NCBI GenBank assembly: GCA_003250355.1
Contig: QKGS01000065.1
Span: 1-50,315 of the forward strand
Origin: Bacteroidota bacterium
GTDB lineage: Bacteria > Bacteroidota > Bacteroidia > Bacteroidales > SZUA-534
Reading direction: 5' to 3'
DNA: 50,315 nt
Part shown: one piece after another, positions 42,020-49,703 of the stretch
How positions within the stretch are numbered: position 1 is the stretch's first letter
Layout of the letters: each line of letters opens with the position of its first letter
Translations under genes and position numbers: made by a program
Notes under the pieces: model-generated
What the model saw: the letters and a program-made list of their open reading frames with translations, nothing else
The model's database searches: none
What the model was told of the DNA's origin: nothing

Positions 42020-43021
42020 ATGACTAAAGAACAATTAGAAAAAGCTTTTGAAACATTTAATAATACATCGGTACTAATAATAGGCGATGTAATGATTGAC
42101 GCATACCTTTGGGGGAGTGTTGACCGCATATCGCCTGAGGCTCCCGTTCCAATTATTGCTGTAAAAAAACGCGAGAATCGACTAGGCGGAGCAGCTAATG
42201 TTGGATTAAATATCAGGGCATTAGGGGCAAAACCTGTAATGTGTGCAGTTATAGGCAATGACGAAAAAGGAGATATATTCAAGTTGTTATTACAAAATCG
42301 CCAAATGACCGAAGATGGTATTTTGGTATCCGACTCCCGAAAAACCACAGTTAAAACAAGAATAATAAGCAACGACCAGCATTTGCTTCGTGTTGACGAT
42401 GAAGTATCAGAATCCCTTTCGTCGGAGTTGGAATTACAATTCATAAGTCATATCGACAAACTGTTTGACAAAATAGATTTTCAGGCTATTATATTTGAAG
42501 ATTACGATAAAGGAAATATTACGCCCGCAATAATAGAGCATGTTGTTGCTAAGGCAAAACAACGCAATATTCCAACATTAGTAGACCCCAAAAAAAGAAA
42601 TTTCAACGCATATAAAGGTGTAACCTTGTTTAAGCCTAATTTTAAAGAAATATGCGAGGGATTAAATAAAGATATACCCAAAGGCGACTTTGACGCCTTA
42701 GCCGAAGCTACTGCAATACTACAAGCCAACTTAAATGCAGAATATATAATGGTAACACTTTCGGAGCTTGGAGTATTTATAACTAACACAACCGGCTATT
42801 ACCGAATACCGGCTCATATTCGCGACATTGCCGATGTGTCAGGTGCCGGCGATACTGTTATTAGCGTAGCCGCCTGCTGCCTTGCTGCAGGTGTTGAACC
42901 AAAACTTGTTGCTGCAATATCGAATACTGCCGGTGGCTTGGTATGTGAAAAAGTAGGTGTTGTGCCGGTTGAAAAAGAGAGGCTGTTTGAAGAGGTTGTT
43001 AAAATTATTGAAAAGAAATAA
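42020..43021 (+). CDS. D-glycero-beta-D-manno-heptose-7-phosphate kinase (PfkB/RfaE N-domain type)
   Basis: 333 residues, a ribokinase-family protein. VLIIGDVMIDAYLWGSVDRI and SPEAPVPIIAVKKRENRLGG, AANVGLNIRALGA form the sugar-binding half typical of RfaE/HldE kinases. VDPKKRNFNAYKGVTLFKPN is the RfaE-type phosphate loop, and DVSGAGDTVISVAACCLAAG is the PfkB signature with the catalytic Asp. The nucleotidyltransferase half of bifunctional HldE is absent, as is common in Bacteroidota. The enzyme makes heptose 1,7-bisphosphate for lipopolysaccharide or S-layer sugars. Confidence 0.88.
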   Translation: MTKEQLEKAFETFNNTSVLIIGDVMIDAYLWGSVDRISPEAPVPIIAVKKRENRLGGAANVGLNIRALGAKPVMCAVIGNDEKGDIFKLLLQNRQMTEDGILVSDSRKTTVKTRIISNDQHLLRVDDEVSESLSSELELQFISHIDKLFDKIDFQAIIFEDYDKGNITPAIIEHVVAKAKQRNIPTLVDPKKRNFNAYKGVTLFKPNFKEICEGLNKDIPKGDFDALAEATAILQANLNAEYIMVTLSELGVFITNTTGYYRIPAHIRDIADVSGAGDTVISVAACCLAAGVEPKLVAAISNTAGGLVCEKVGVVPVEKERLFEEVVKIIEKK

Positions 43022-43037
43022 TTCTTTTAAAATAAAA

Positions 43038-43069
43038 AAGGGTTAAGCCCAAAGCGAGTCTTAACCCTT
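43038..43069. other. Hairpin after the heptose kinase gene; rest of 43022-43475 without a gene
   Basis: AAGGGTTAAG (43038-43047) pairs perfectly with CTTAACCCTT (43060-43069) around a 12-base loop. A U run follows only on the minus strand, so it would be a weak terminator for the upstream gene. The rest of the 454-bp gap before alanine dehydrogenase shows no reading frame, RNA gene or array; only the promoter near 43423 was identified. Confidence 0.7.
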
Positions 43070-43422
43070 AAACCAAATTTAGCCCAAAAAACATTTAATC
43101 TTAAATCTATAGTTAATCGACTATTTATGTATCAATTAACTTACACAAATGTATTAGAAAACATTTTACCGAACAAATATTTTCCGTTAGCAAAACGTTA
43201 ACACTACATTAATAAGGATACGATTATACCCTTTCGAAAAAACCCACAAAGACATGAATTAAAAGCCATTGCAGGTATCGTAACAATGCGATTTACCCGA
43301 CACAAAACCCATCATCAATCATATTAATACCTGTTTTAAGTCAATTATTTTCCTTCTCTTTCTGATTTATTAATGAAGTGCTACACATAAAAATAAAAAC
43401 CCTGCCTTTAACAATATACATC

Positions 43423-43454
43423 ATTGTTATTTAATACATTTTAGACTAACTTCG
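43423..43454 (+). promoter_or_regulatory. Candidate promoter of alanine dehydrogenase
   Basis: ATTG (43423-43426), a 20-bp spacer and TAACTTCG (43447-43454, one mismatch to TAnnTTTG). It lies 21 bp before the ATG at 43476. Confidence 0.5.
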
Positions 43455-43475
43455 TACATCTAATAAAGTTTGGTT

Positions 43476-44693
43476 ATGAATACCGGTTCCGACAATCCTG
43501 TTTTTTCATTTGGCAAAAGCCTTTTGCCTCAGGAAGAGATGCTTGATATAGAAACAGATAAAAAGCAGCTCAGAATAGCAATTCCCAAAGAATCAATAAG
43601 TACAGAAAACAGGGTAGCTCTTGCTCCTCACGCAGTGGAACTTTTGGTGAATAGAGGCCACGAGGTAATAATTGAATCGGGTGCCGGTATAAGGTCAAAC
43701 TTTACCGATATAATGTACAGCGAGCTTGGAGGCACAATAGTATCTGACAAATCGATTCTATACCAGGCCGACATAATAGCAAAAGTAGCACCACTCTCCA
43801 TTGAAGAGATAGACCTTCTGAAAGGGAAACAAACAGTACTAAGTATGTTTCAATTGGGTACCCAAAGTCGCGAATACCTAATTAAACTACAAGCCAAAAG
43901 AATAACAGCTATCGGCTACGAATTCTTTATGGATTATAAAAATGAGACATTCCCCATAATTGAGAGCATGAGCGAAATATCGGGTACTACCTCTATTCTG
44001 ATAGCAGCCGAATACTTGAGCAATGCACATAATGGCAAAGGCGAAATGCTGGGAGGAATAAGTGGCATAGCTCCTACCGACATTGTTGTACTTGGAGCAG
44101 GAACTGCGGGCGAATATGCGGTAAAAACTGCATTGGGACTAGGGGCAACAGTTAAAGTATTTGACAAATCGATGCCCCGCCTTAGAAACTTACAAGAGAA
44201 ACTTGGCAACCGTATTTACACATCGGTATTGCAACCCAGAATACTTAACAAAGCTCTTAAATACGCCGATGTTGTAATTGGCGCAATACCAATTGGCGAA
44301 GATTGCAATTTTATGGTAACAGAAGAGGCGGTTAAAAACATGAAACCCCATTCTATAATTATTGACCTTTCAATAGAATACGGAAGCTGTTTTGAAACAT
44401 CGAGAGTTACCTGCTTTAGAGAGCCTACTTACATGAGTCACGGTGTAATACACTACTGTGTACCAAACATACCTTCGCGAGTAGCACGAACAGCCACATA
44501 TGCTCTAAGTAATATTTTAGGGCAAATACTAATGGATGTATGCGAAGCCGGCAGTATAAATAAATTAATAAAGGGACGCCCCGGATTACGGTCGGGTATA
44601 TATTTACTGAACGGGATACTTACAAAAGAAAGTGTAGGATCAAAATTTTCGTTGCCTTATCAGGATATAAACTTACTGCTTGCAGCATTTTAA
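43476..44693 (+). CDS. ald: Alanine dehydrogenase
   Basis: 405 residues from the ATG at 43476. The N-terminal catalytic domain has RIAIPKESISTENRVALAPH and the AlaDh/PNT N-domain pattern. The NAD-binding domain carries IVVLGAGTAGEYAVKTALGL, followed by VKVFDKSMPRLR. The late HYCVPNIPSRVARTATYALS is family-typical. The enzyme interconverts alanine and pyruvate with NAD and ammonium. The 35-residue extension before the first strand is usual in the Bacteroidota type. Transhydrogenase alpha subunits are excluded by length and by VPNIPSRVARTAT. Confidence 0.92.
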   Translation: MNTGSDNPVFSFGKSLLPQEEMLDIETDKKQLRIAIPKESISTENRVALAPHAVELLVNRGHEVIIESGAGIRSNFTDIMYSELGGTIVSDKSILYQADIIAKVAPLSIEEIDLLKGKQTVLSMFQLGTQSREYLIKLQAKRITAIGYEFFMDYKNETFPIIESMSEISGTTSILIAAEYLSNAHNGKGEMLGGISGIAPTDIVVLGAGTAGEYAVKTALGLGATVKVFDKSMPRLRNLQEKLGNRIYTSVLQPRILNKALKYADVVIGAIPIGEDCNFMVTEEAVKNMKPHSIIIDLSIEYGSCFETSRVTCFREPTYMSHGVIHYCVPNIPSRVARTATYALSNILGQILMDVCEAGSINKLIKGRPGLRSGIYLLNGILTKESVGSKFSLPYQDINLLLAAF

Positions 44694-44761
44694 TATTTAA
44701 AAAGTAAAAACTAATTCAACTTTTTTGTATTTACAATGTTAAATACTTAAACAGAAATTAT

Positions 44762-45238
44762 ATGGACAATAGAAACAGAACATACTCAAACGATGATATT
44801 ACGGTTTACTGGAAACCTGCGGAATGTATTCATGCCGGCATTTGTTTCAGGGAGTTACGCAAGGTATTTGACCCTGCCAAAAGGCCGTGGATAGACCTAT
44901 CGAAGGCTACTACACAGGAAATAATTGATATTGTAGACCGATGCCCTACCGATGCCCTAACATACAAAGACAATGTTGGCAACACAACAACTAATGAAGC
45001 TAACGAGCCGAGTGAACAAAGTGAAGCTACTGATACACTCACAATTTCAATAATGAAAAACGGCCCTATTCTTGTTGAGGGTAGTTTTAAATTGATATAC
45101 GACAGCGGCAAAGAGCAGGAAATAAAAAATATAACTTCGCTATGTAGATGCGGAATGTCAAAGAATATGCCTCACTGCGATGGAACTCATACTAAAAAAG
45201 GTTTTTTTCCCGACACTCCAAACGAAAACTTTTTATAG
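44762..45238 (+). CDS. Fused mono-cluster 4Fe-4S (Fer4_19) and CDGSH iron-sulfur protein
   Basis: 158 residues. Residues about 10-70 form the divergent Fer4_19 (YjdI-type) domain: VYWKPAECIHAGICFRELRK and IVDRCPTDALTYKD. A flexible acidic/Asn-Thr linker (TTTNEANEPSEQSEATDT) leads to a C-terminal CDGSH domain with NGPILVEGSFKL and the cluster motif LCRCGMSKNMPHCDGTHTKK (CxC...CDGxH). The latter binds a redox-active 2Fe-2S cluster through three Cys and one His. Such fusions are cytosolic and of unknown role. A second, single CDGSH gene follows 64 bp downstream. Confidence 0.9.
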   Translation: MDNRNRTYSNDDITVYWKPAECIHAGICFRELRKVFDPAKRPWIDLSKATTQEIIDIVDRCPTDALTYKDNVGNTTTNEANEPSEQSEATDTLTISIMKNGPILVEGSFKLIYDSGKEQEIKNITSLCRCGMSKNMPHCDGTHTKKGFFPDTPNENFL

Positions 45239-45302
45239 AGTTATTTGTATTTAATAAAGCACAAATGCTTATTATTTATTGCAAACCTAATAAAATAGAA
45301 AA

Positions 45303-45470
45303 ATGGAAAATAAGATAACAGTAATTCCTAATGGCCCGTTTGTTGTTGAGGGGACATTTTCACTTAAAGGTGTTAATGGAGAGTTAATACCACACTCAGG
45401 TAAAACATATTTATGCAAATGCGGGAAATCGAAAAATAAACCTCATTGCGACGGGGCTCATAAGAAGTAA
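45303..45470 (+). CDS. Small CDGSH iron-sulfur protein
   Basis: 55 residues. NGPFVVEGTFSLKGVNGELI, then LCKCGKSKNKPHCDGAHKK gives the complete CxCxx(S)xxxPxCDGxH motif for one 2Fe-2S cluster. It resembles the C-terminal half of the preceding fusion protein and may derive from it by duplication or represent the ancestral single domain. The family is linked to electron transfer or Fe-S handling in the cytosol. The codon series from the ATG at 45303 to the TAA at 45468-45470 is uninterrupted. Confidence 0.88.
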   Translation: MENKITVIPNGPFVVEGTFSLKGVNGELIPHSGKTYLCKCGKSKNKPHCDGAHKK

Positions 45471-45473
45471 TTT

Positions 45474-45558
45474 AACCCGCATTATGCATTAGTTTTTAAA
45501 ATTAACGTTACTCAATTAGTAACCAGTATCTTTCTAATGCAACGCATTATAGCGGGTT
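45474..45558. repeat. Long imperfect inverted repeat (AACCCGC...ATTAG arms)
   Basis: AACCCGCATTATGCATTAG (45474-45492) matches the reverse complement of 45534-45558 with a few added bases (arms share AACCCGC and ATTAG ends plus ATAATGC-like middle). The arms enclose 41 bp. GGGTTGAACCC (45554-45564) forms a second small palindrome at its right side. It may be a MITE-like or transposon-end remnant. Confidence 0.7.
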
Positions 45559-45655
45559 GAACCCGAAGGGTTAACAACACAGACTCTATAAAGCTTTATG
45601 AATCCTTCATTTAACGTTAGTGTTTCAATTTAAATGCATGGTTAGGGTTTAATAG

Positions 45656-45685
45656 GGGATGTCTAGAAAAGTGGATATCCCTTTT
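45656..45685 (+). terminator. Terminator-like hairpin with short T run
   Basis: GGGATGTC (45656-45663), a 10-base loop and GATATCCC (45674-45681) form an 8-bp stem with one G-U pair, followed by TTTT. It is nearly 190 bp after the CDGSH gene, so it may be part of a mobile-element remnant rather than a gene terminator. Confidence 0.5.
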
Positions 45686-45721
45686 GAGAATCAACTTAAA
45701 AAACAAAGTAGGTGTCCAAAA

Positions 45722-45803
45722 AGTCACGGGGTGAATATATTTGTTAGAATTCTCAAACGACAAATTACTGTATTGCAAATAATTAGCAATTCACCCCGTG
45801 ACT
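45722..45803. repeat. Perfect 15-bp inverted repeat around 52 bp
   Basis: AGTCACGGGGTGAAT (45722-45736) and ATTCACCCCGTGACT (45789-45803) are exact complements. The 52 bp inside contains no reading frame. Long exact arms of this kind resemble terminal inverted repeats of a small non-autonomous element or IS remnant. Apart from the listed repeats, 45471-45845 contains no gene. Confidence 0.92.
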
Positions 45804-45845
45804 AATCTGAAGTTTTTGCAGCTTCTTTGTGTTTTATATGATTGT

Positions 45846-47786
45846 TCAGTACGATACCTTACCTTTTATTGTAGTCTTTGAATTAACCAACGAAATTATT
45901 TCCCTAAAAATACTATCGGGGTCGAAACCACAAATAGCATAAAGCTGCATAGGGGTACCATGTTCAATAAAACGGTCGGGTATCCCCATTCGCTTAATGT
46001 TTGCGGAATAATTGTTGTCGACCATAAATTCGGCAACTGCACTGCCTAATCCTCCGTTAATAGTACCGTCTTCGATAGTAATAATATTGGTAAATTTCTT
46101 AAATACCTCATGAAGCAAATCTTCATCAATAGGTTTTAGGAAACGCATATCGTAATGGGCATAATTTACCCCTGATTGTTCAAGCAGTACTCTTATATCT
46201 TCCACAAACATACCTGTATTGCCAATTGTAAGTACTGCTATATCGTTACCTGCTCGAATTGTTCTTGCTTTTCCAATTGGAATTAGTTCAAAATCTTTTT
46301 CCCAATCGGCAATATTACCACGCCCTCTTGGATATCTAATTGAGAACGGGCCATACATATTTGCCTGAGCAGTATACATAATATTTCTAAGCTCAACCTC
46401 GTTCATTGGTGCTGATACAATTAAATTTGGCACCGTGCGCATAAAAGCCAAATCATATGCTCCGTGATGTGTAGCACCATCTTCACCAACCAAGCCTCCG
46501 CGGTCGAGACAAAATACAACATTCAGATTTTGTAAAGCCACATCGTGAATTACCTGATCGTATGCCCGCTGCATAAAACTTGAGTAAATATTGCAGAAAG
46601 GGATAAAACCTTCGGCTGCAAGCCCGGCCGAAAAAGTAACAGCATGCTGTTCGGCAATACCAACATCAAAAGTACGCTCAGGCATTGCGCGCATCATAAT
46701 ATTTAAACTACATCCCGATGGCATGGCAGGTGTTATTCCCAATATTTTATCATTTTTTTGAGCAAGCTCAAGTATAGTTTTACCAAATACATCCTGAAAT
46801 TTTGGAGGTAATGGTTTATCAATATCGGGCTTAATTATTTCACCTGTTTTCTTATCGAAATGCCCCGGAGCATGCCATTTGGTTTGGTTTGCTTCTGCTT
46901 GTTTGAACCCCTTCCCTTTTACTGTTTTTACATGAAGAAGCTTAGGCCCCTGAATATTTTTTAAATCGCCTAATACCCTTGTCATATATTCAACATCATG
47001 ACCATCAATAGGTCCAAAATAGCGAAAGTTCATAGCCTCAAACAAGTTGCCCTGTTTTAACAATATAGCTTTTAAGCCGTTATCGATACTTTGTATTAAC
47101 CCCTGCGTATTAGGTCCAAATTTTTTCAACCTTCCTGTAATATTCCAAACCTCATCTTTTAGCTTGTTGTATGTTCTTGAGGTAGTTATATCGACCAAAT
47201 ATTCTTTAAATGCTCCAACATTTTCATCAATTGCCATTTCATTATCGTTCAGTATAACCAAAAGGTTTGAATTCTGAACACCTGCATTATTTAACCCTTC
47301 GAATGCCATTCCACCTGTTAGTGCACCATCGCCAATTACAGCAACTACATGACGGTCGGTTTCACCTTTAAGCTTTGAAGCCATTGATAATCCTAATGCC
47401 GCCGAAATTGATGTTGAGGAATGCCCCGTACCAAATGCATCATACTTACTTTCAGCTCTGTTGGGAAAGCCACTAAGCCCATTCAAAAGCCTTTGTGTAT
47501 GGAATTTATCACGGCGTTCAGTTAATATTTTATGAGCATAAGCCTGATGGCCAACATCCCAAACTATTTGGTCGTATGGGGTATTAAAAGCATAATGTAA
47601 AGCAACGGTTAGCTCAACTACACCAAGGCTTGCGCCAAAATGCCCGGGAAGTTCACACACTACATCAATAATATATTGACGCAGCTCATCGCTCAAGTCG
47701 GCAAGTTCTGTTACCGCTAGTTTCTTAAGGTCATTCGGATTATTGATTTTAGAAAGTAACTTCCCTGCTATAAAATTATGCCCCAT
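45846..47786 (-). CDS. dxs: 1-deoxy-D-xylulose-5-phosphate synthase
   Basis: 646 residues. The first domain contains PGHFGASLGVVELTVALHYA, the catalytic-region GTGHSSTSISAALGLSMA and the TPP-binding GDGALTGGMAFEGLNNAG. The second domain has DVGIAEQHAVTFSAGLAAEG and the DRGGLVGEDGATHHGAYDLA block typical of DXS rather than transketolase. DXS condenses pyruvate and glyceraldehyde 3-phosphate, the first step of the MEP pathway (ispD is at 35490). It is complete and has its own promoter. Confidence 0.98.
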   Translation of the reverse strand: MGHNFIAGKLLSKINNPNDLKKLAVTELADLSDELRQYIIDVVCELPGHFGASLGVVELTVALHYAFNTPYDQIVWDVGHQAYAHKILTERRDKFHTQRLLNGLSGFPNRAESKYDAFGTGHSSTSISAALGLSMASKLKGETDRHVVAVIGDGALTGGMAFEGLNNAGVQNSNLLVILNDNEMAIDENVGAFKEYLVDITTSRTYNKLKDEVWNITGRLKKFGPNTQGLIQSIDNGLKAILLKQGNLFEAMNFRYFGPIDGHDVEYMTRVLGDLKNIQGPKLLHVKTVKGKGFKQAEANQTKWHAPGHFDKKTGEIIKPDIDKPLPPKFQDVFGKTILELAQKNDKILGITPAMPSGCSLNIMMRAMPERTFDVGIAEQHAVTFSAGLAAEGFIPFCNIYSSFMQRAYDQVIHDVALQNLNVVFCLDRGGLVGEDGATHHGAYDLAFMRTVPNLIVSAPMNEVELRNIMYTAQANMYGPFSIRYPRGRGNIADWEKDFELIPIGKARTIRAGNDIAVLTIGNTGMFVEDIRVLLEQSGVNYAHYDMRFLKPIDEDLLHEVFKKFTNIITIEDGTINGGLGSAVAEFMVDNNYSANIKRMGIPDRFIEHGTPMQLYAICGFDPDSIFREIISLVNSKTTIKGKVSY

Positions 47787-47808
47787 CGCTTATTTACTAA
47801 ATAATCTG

Positions 47809-47816
47809 CAAATATA
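47809..47816 (-). promoter_or_regulatory. -7 box of the dxs promoter
   Basis: On the minus strand TATATTTG (complement of 47816-47809) matches TAnnTTTG and is followed by the dxs ATG 22 bp later. No clear -33 TTTG is found. The 193-bp gap to the GntR gene has no other visible feature. Confidence 0.5.
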
Positions 47817-47979
47817 GCAATAATTTTACTGTTGTTCTTGTGATAATGTCAAACAAATTAAATTTTGAAATAAGAGTATATCTAAACCAAATAACTTGAA
47901 TTTACAAACACCTTAAAGTGTTATACAATAACCGCATTAACATAAAAAGTATCGTTCGCCGGCAATAGAATAAAAGTTA

Positions 47980-48627
47980 TTAATCTTCATTCACTAACTG
48001 CATTGCAAGAATATTACGCGACAAGCGAATGTGGTTTTTAACAAGTACTTCGGCCAGTTCGGTATTTTGTTTTTCTATTGCTTCAATAATATCAATATGT
48101 TCTTTGTAGGTTTCGGCAGGCGAGCGTAGCAAACCTGTTTGAACAACCATTGAATTAATATTTCCAAATATGTATAATCTGTTTAAAATATCGTTCCCTG
48201 AGTACTTTACCAAAAGTTTATGAAACTGGTCGTCGGCATAGGCATAAGCTTCCATATTAATTGAGTTTATACTGCTTTCAAATGGTTTAAATAACGTTCT
48301 AAGTTCATAAGCCAGCTCGTGCGGGTTATTTTCAATAGCTAACCTTACGGCAATAGTTTCAAGCCCTTCGCGGGTATCAAATACATCTATTAATTCTTTA
48401 ATGTCTGTTTTGCGAACATACATCCCTCTGCGCGGAATACTCTCAACAAAATAATCGAACTCAAGTTGCTGAAGAGCTTTATGCAATGGTGTACGACTAA
48501 CTCCAAGCTGCTTGGCAATTTTCTCCTGCACTATTTTTTCGCCGGGCTTAAGCTCATTTGACAGTATCATTTGCTTTACTTTGTCGTATATAGGCTTACT
48601 CAGGTCGGTATGTTCTATTGCATTCAT
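47980..48627 (-). CDS. GntR-family transcriptional regulator, FCD subgroup
   Basis: 215 residues from the ATG at 48627. The winged-helix N-terminal domain (8-75) has KPIYDKVKQMILSNELKPGE, KIVQEKIAKQLGVSRTPLHK. The FCD ligand-binding domain (about 85-205) carries the metal-site residues Asp and His in YADDQFHKLLVKYS, His in YKEHIDIIEAI and His in LVKNHIRLSRNIL. FCD regulators usually bind a small organic acid through a metal and control nearby catabolic genes; no obvious target gene lies alongside. It is on the same strand as dxs, 193 bp upstream. Confidence 0.9.
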   Translation of the reverse strand: MNAIEHTDLSKPIYDKVKQMILSNELKPGEKIVQEKIAKQLGVSRTPLHKALQQLEFDYFVESIPRRGMYVRKTDIKELIDVFDTREGLETIAVRLAIENNPHELAYELRTLFKPFESSINSINMEAYAYADDQFHKLLVKYSGNDILNRLYIFGNINSMVVQTGLLRSPAETYKEHIDIIEAIEKQNTELAEVLVKNHIRLSRNILAMQLVNED

Positions 48628-48793
48628 AACTGACAATATTTACTTCAAAATTTATAAACAAAATAAATATTTAAGTATGAATTAAACAAGAATGTGGTGC
48701 GATTTTGTTTTTTGTATACATTCTTGAGAGTGAATTGAGCTATTATGAACTAAGATTACACACAATATTACAAAGATTATCCAACCATTACCG

Positions 48794-49099
48794 TTAGGTG
48801 CAAGCTATCTCGATTCCTTCTTTGCTAATCTTGTTAATGAAAGCATCTCCTGAGTTATAATAACTTGACGGATATGGATGAGTTTCAATTTCAGGATACT
48901 TAAGATTGATTTTTGAATAAAGCTTTAAATTATCAAATACGTTATCATTAAATTGGTCAGAAATTAATAGTAAATCAATATCAGACCATTCATGTGTCAT
49001 ATCTTTTGCTGCCGAACCAAAAAGAAGTACTTTTTTAAATGTTAATCCGCTAGATTGACAATCATTTATAAATAATCTAGCTGTTTTTATTGCACTTTC
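48794..49099 (-). pseudogene. Nucleotidyltransferase (MNT antitoxin) without a usable start
   Basis: The frame is open from 49099 to the stop at 48794. It encodes VLLFGSAAKDMTHEWSDIDL with the GSxxxG-like GSAAKD and DID metal-binding Asp pair of the MNT/NTase fold, then KLYSKINLKYPEIETHPYPS. No ATG, GTG or TTG precedes GSAAKD; the first ATG (49000) lies inside the active-site motif. It overlaps the 3' end of the HEPN gene, as in HEPN/MNT toxin-antitoxin pairs, where MNT neutralises HEPN by AMP-ylation. The start probably has been lost by mutation or decay. A TAA stop ends the frame at 48794-48796. Confidence 0.7.
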
Positions 49100-49480
49100 T
49101 CAGTAACCATGATTTTAATAAGTTTGTTTTTTCAATCATTTCTGCAGTAAACTCTTTATTACAGATATTATGCATCTTGGTCATATAATCAGGATATCTC
49201 CCTTCTAACTGAAACCTATTGAGATATAATAAAAATTCACTTTTTTCGTCATCAAGTTTAATCGGTGTTGCAGACATTAAATGTATCAAGTTATGTGTCG
49301 GGGAGGCACGTTTTCTTGATTATGCTTAATCCACAAAGCTTTGCATATTTTCTCAATCACCAAGTGGGTAAAGAATAAAGACTGCAAGTAGTTTTTTCCT
49401 TTAAAAAGAGTGTCTACTGCAGCCCAATCATCTTCAGCTTGAGATAACCAAAAACCTATATGTTCATCTTATGTCATCAT
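49077..49480 (-). pseudogene. HEPN-domain toxin with a nonsense codon and a frameshift
   Basis: Frame 1 from the ATG at 49480 has a TAA at codon 4 (49471-49469, where CAA would restore TQDEHIGFW), then FWLSQAEDDWAAVDTLFKGK and THLVIEKICKALWIKHNQEN, the N-terminal HEPN helices. One base missing near 49298 shifts the frame; beyond it the sequence continues THNLIHLMSATPIKLDDEKS, then YLNRFQLEGRYPDYMTKMHN, the RYPD-type HEPN end, to the stop at 49077. HEPN toxins are RNases or tRNA-targeting enzymes paired with MNT, which follows here. Two independent lesions indicate genuine decay. Confidence 0.8.
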
Positions 49481-49524
49481 TTAACAAATGATATTTAATT
49501 TTTACCTTTCAAGAAAAGTTATTA

Positions 49525-49567
49525 AAGACTTTTATTACTAATAAAACCCAAAATTAGAAAAAGTCTT
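49525..49567. repeat. 9-bp inverted repeat between the HEPN remnant and the GH16 fragment
   Basis: AAGACTTTT (49525-49533) is exactly complementary to AAAAGTCTT (49559-49567), around 25 bp. TTATTACTAATAA nearby is also palindromic. It may be a weak terminator; no gene is seen in 49481-49703. Confidence 0.55.
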
Positions 49568-49703
49568 AGCTTGACTACTATACCCTCAAGGGCTGACTTC
49601 TTCAAATTTAGCAGTGAATTATACATTCATTATACTGCTATTATACAACAATGATACATAAAGCACATTATGTAGTTGTTTTTCAGCACAATACAAATGT
49701 TAG

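Noticed and set aside
43038-43069. attC-like recombination site
   Set aside because: The hairpin lacks the GTTRRRY-type ends and no integron integrase or cassette order is present.
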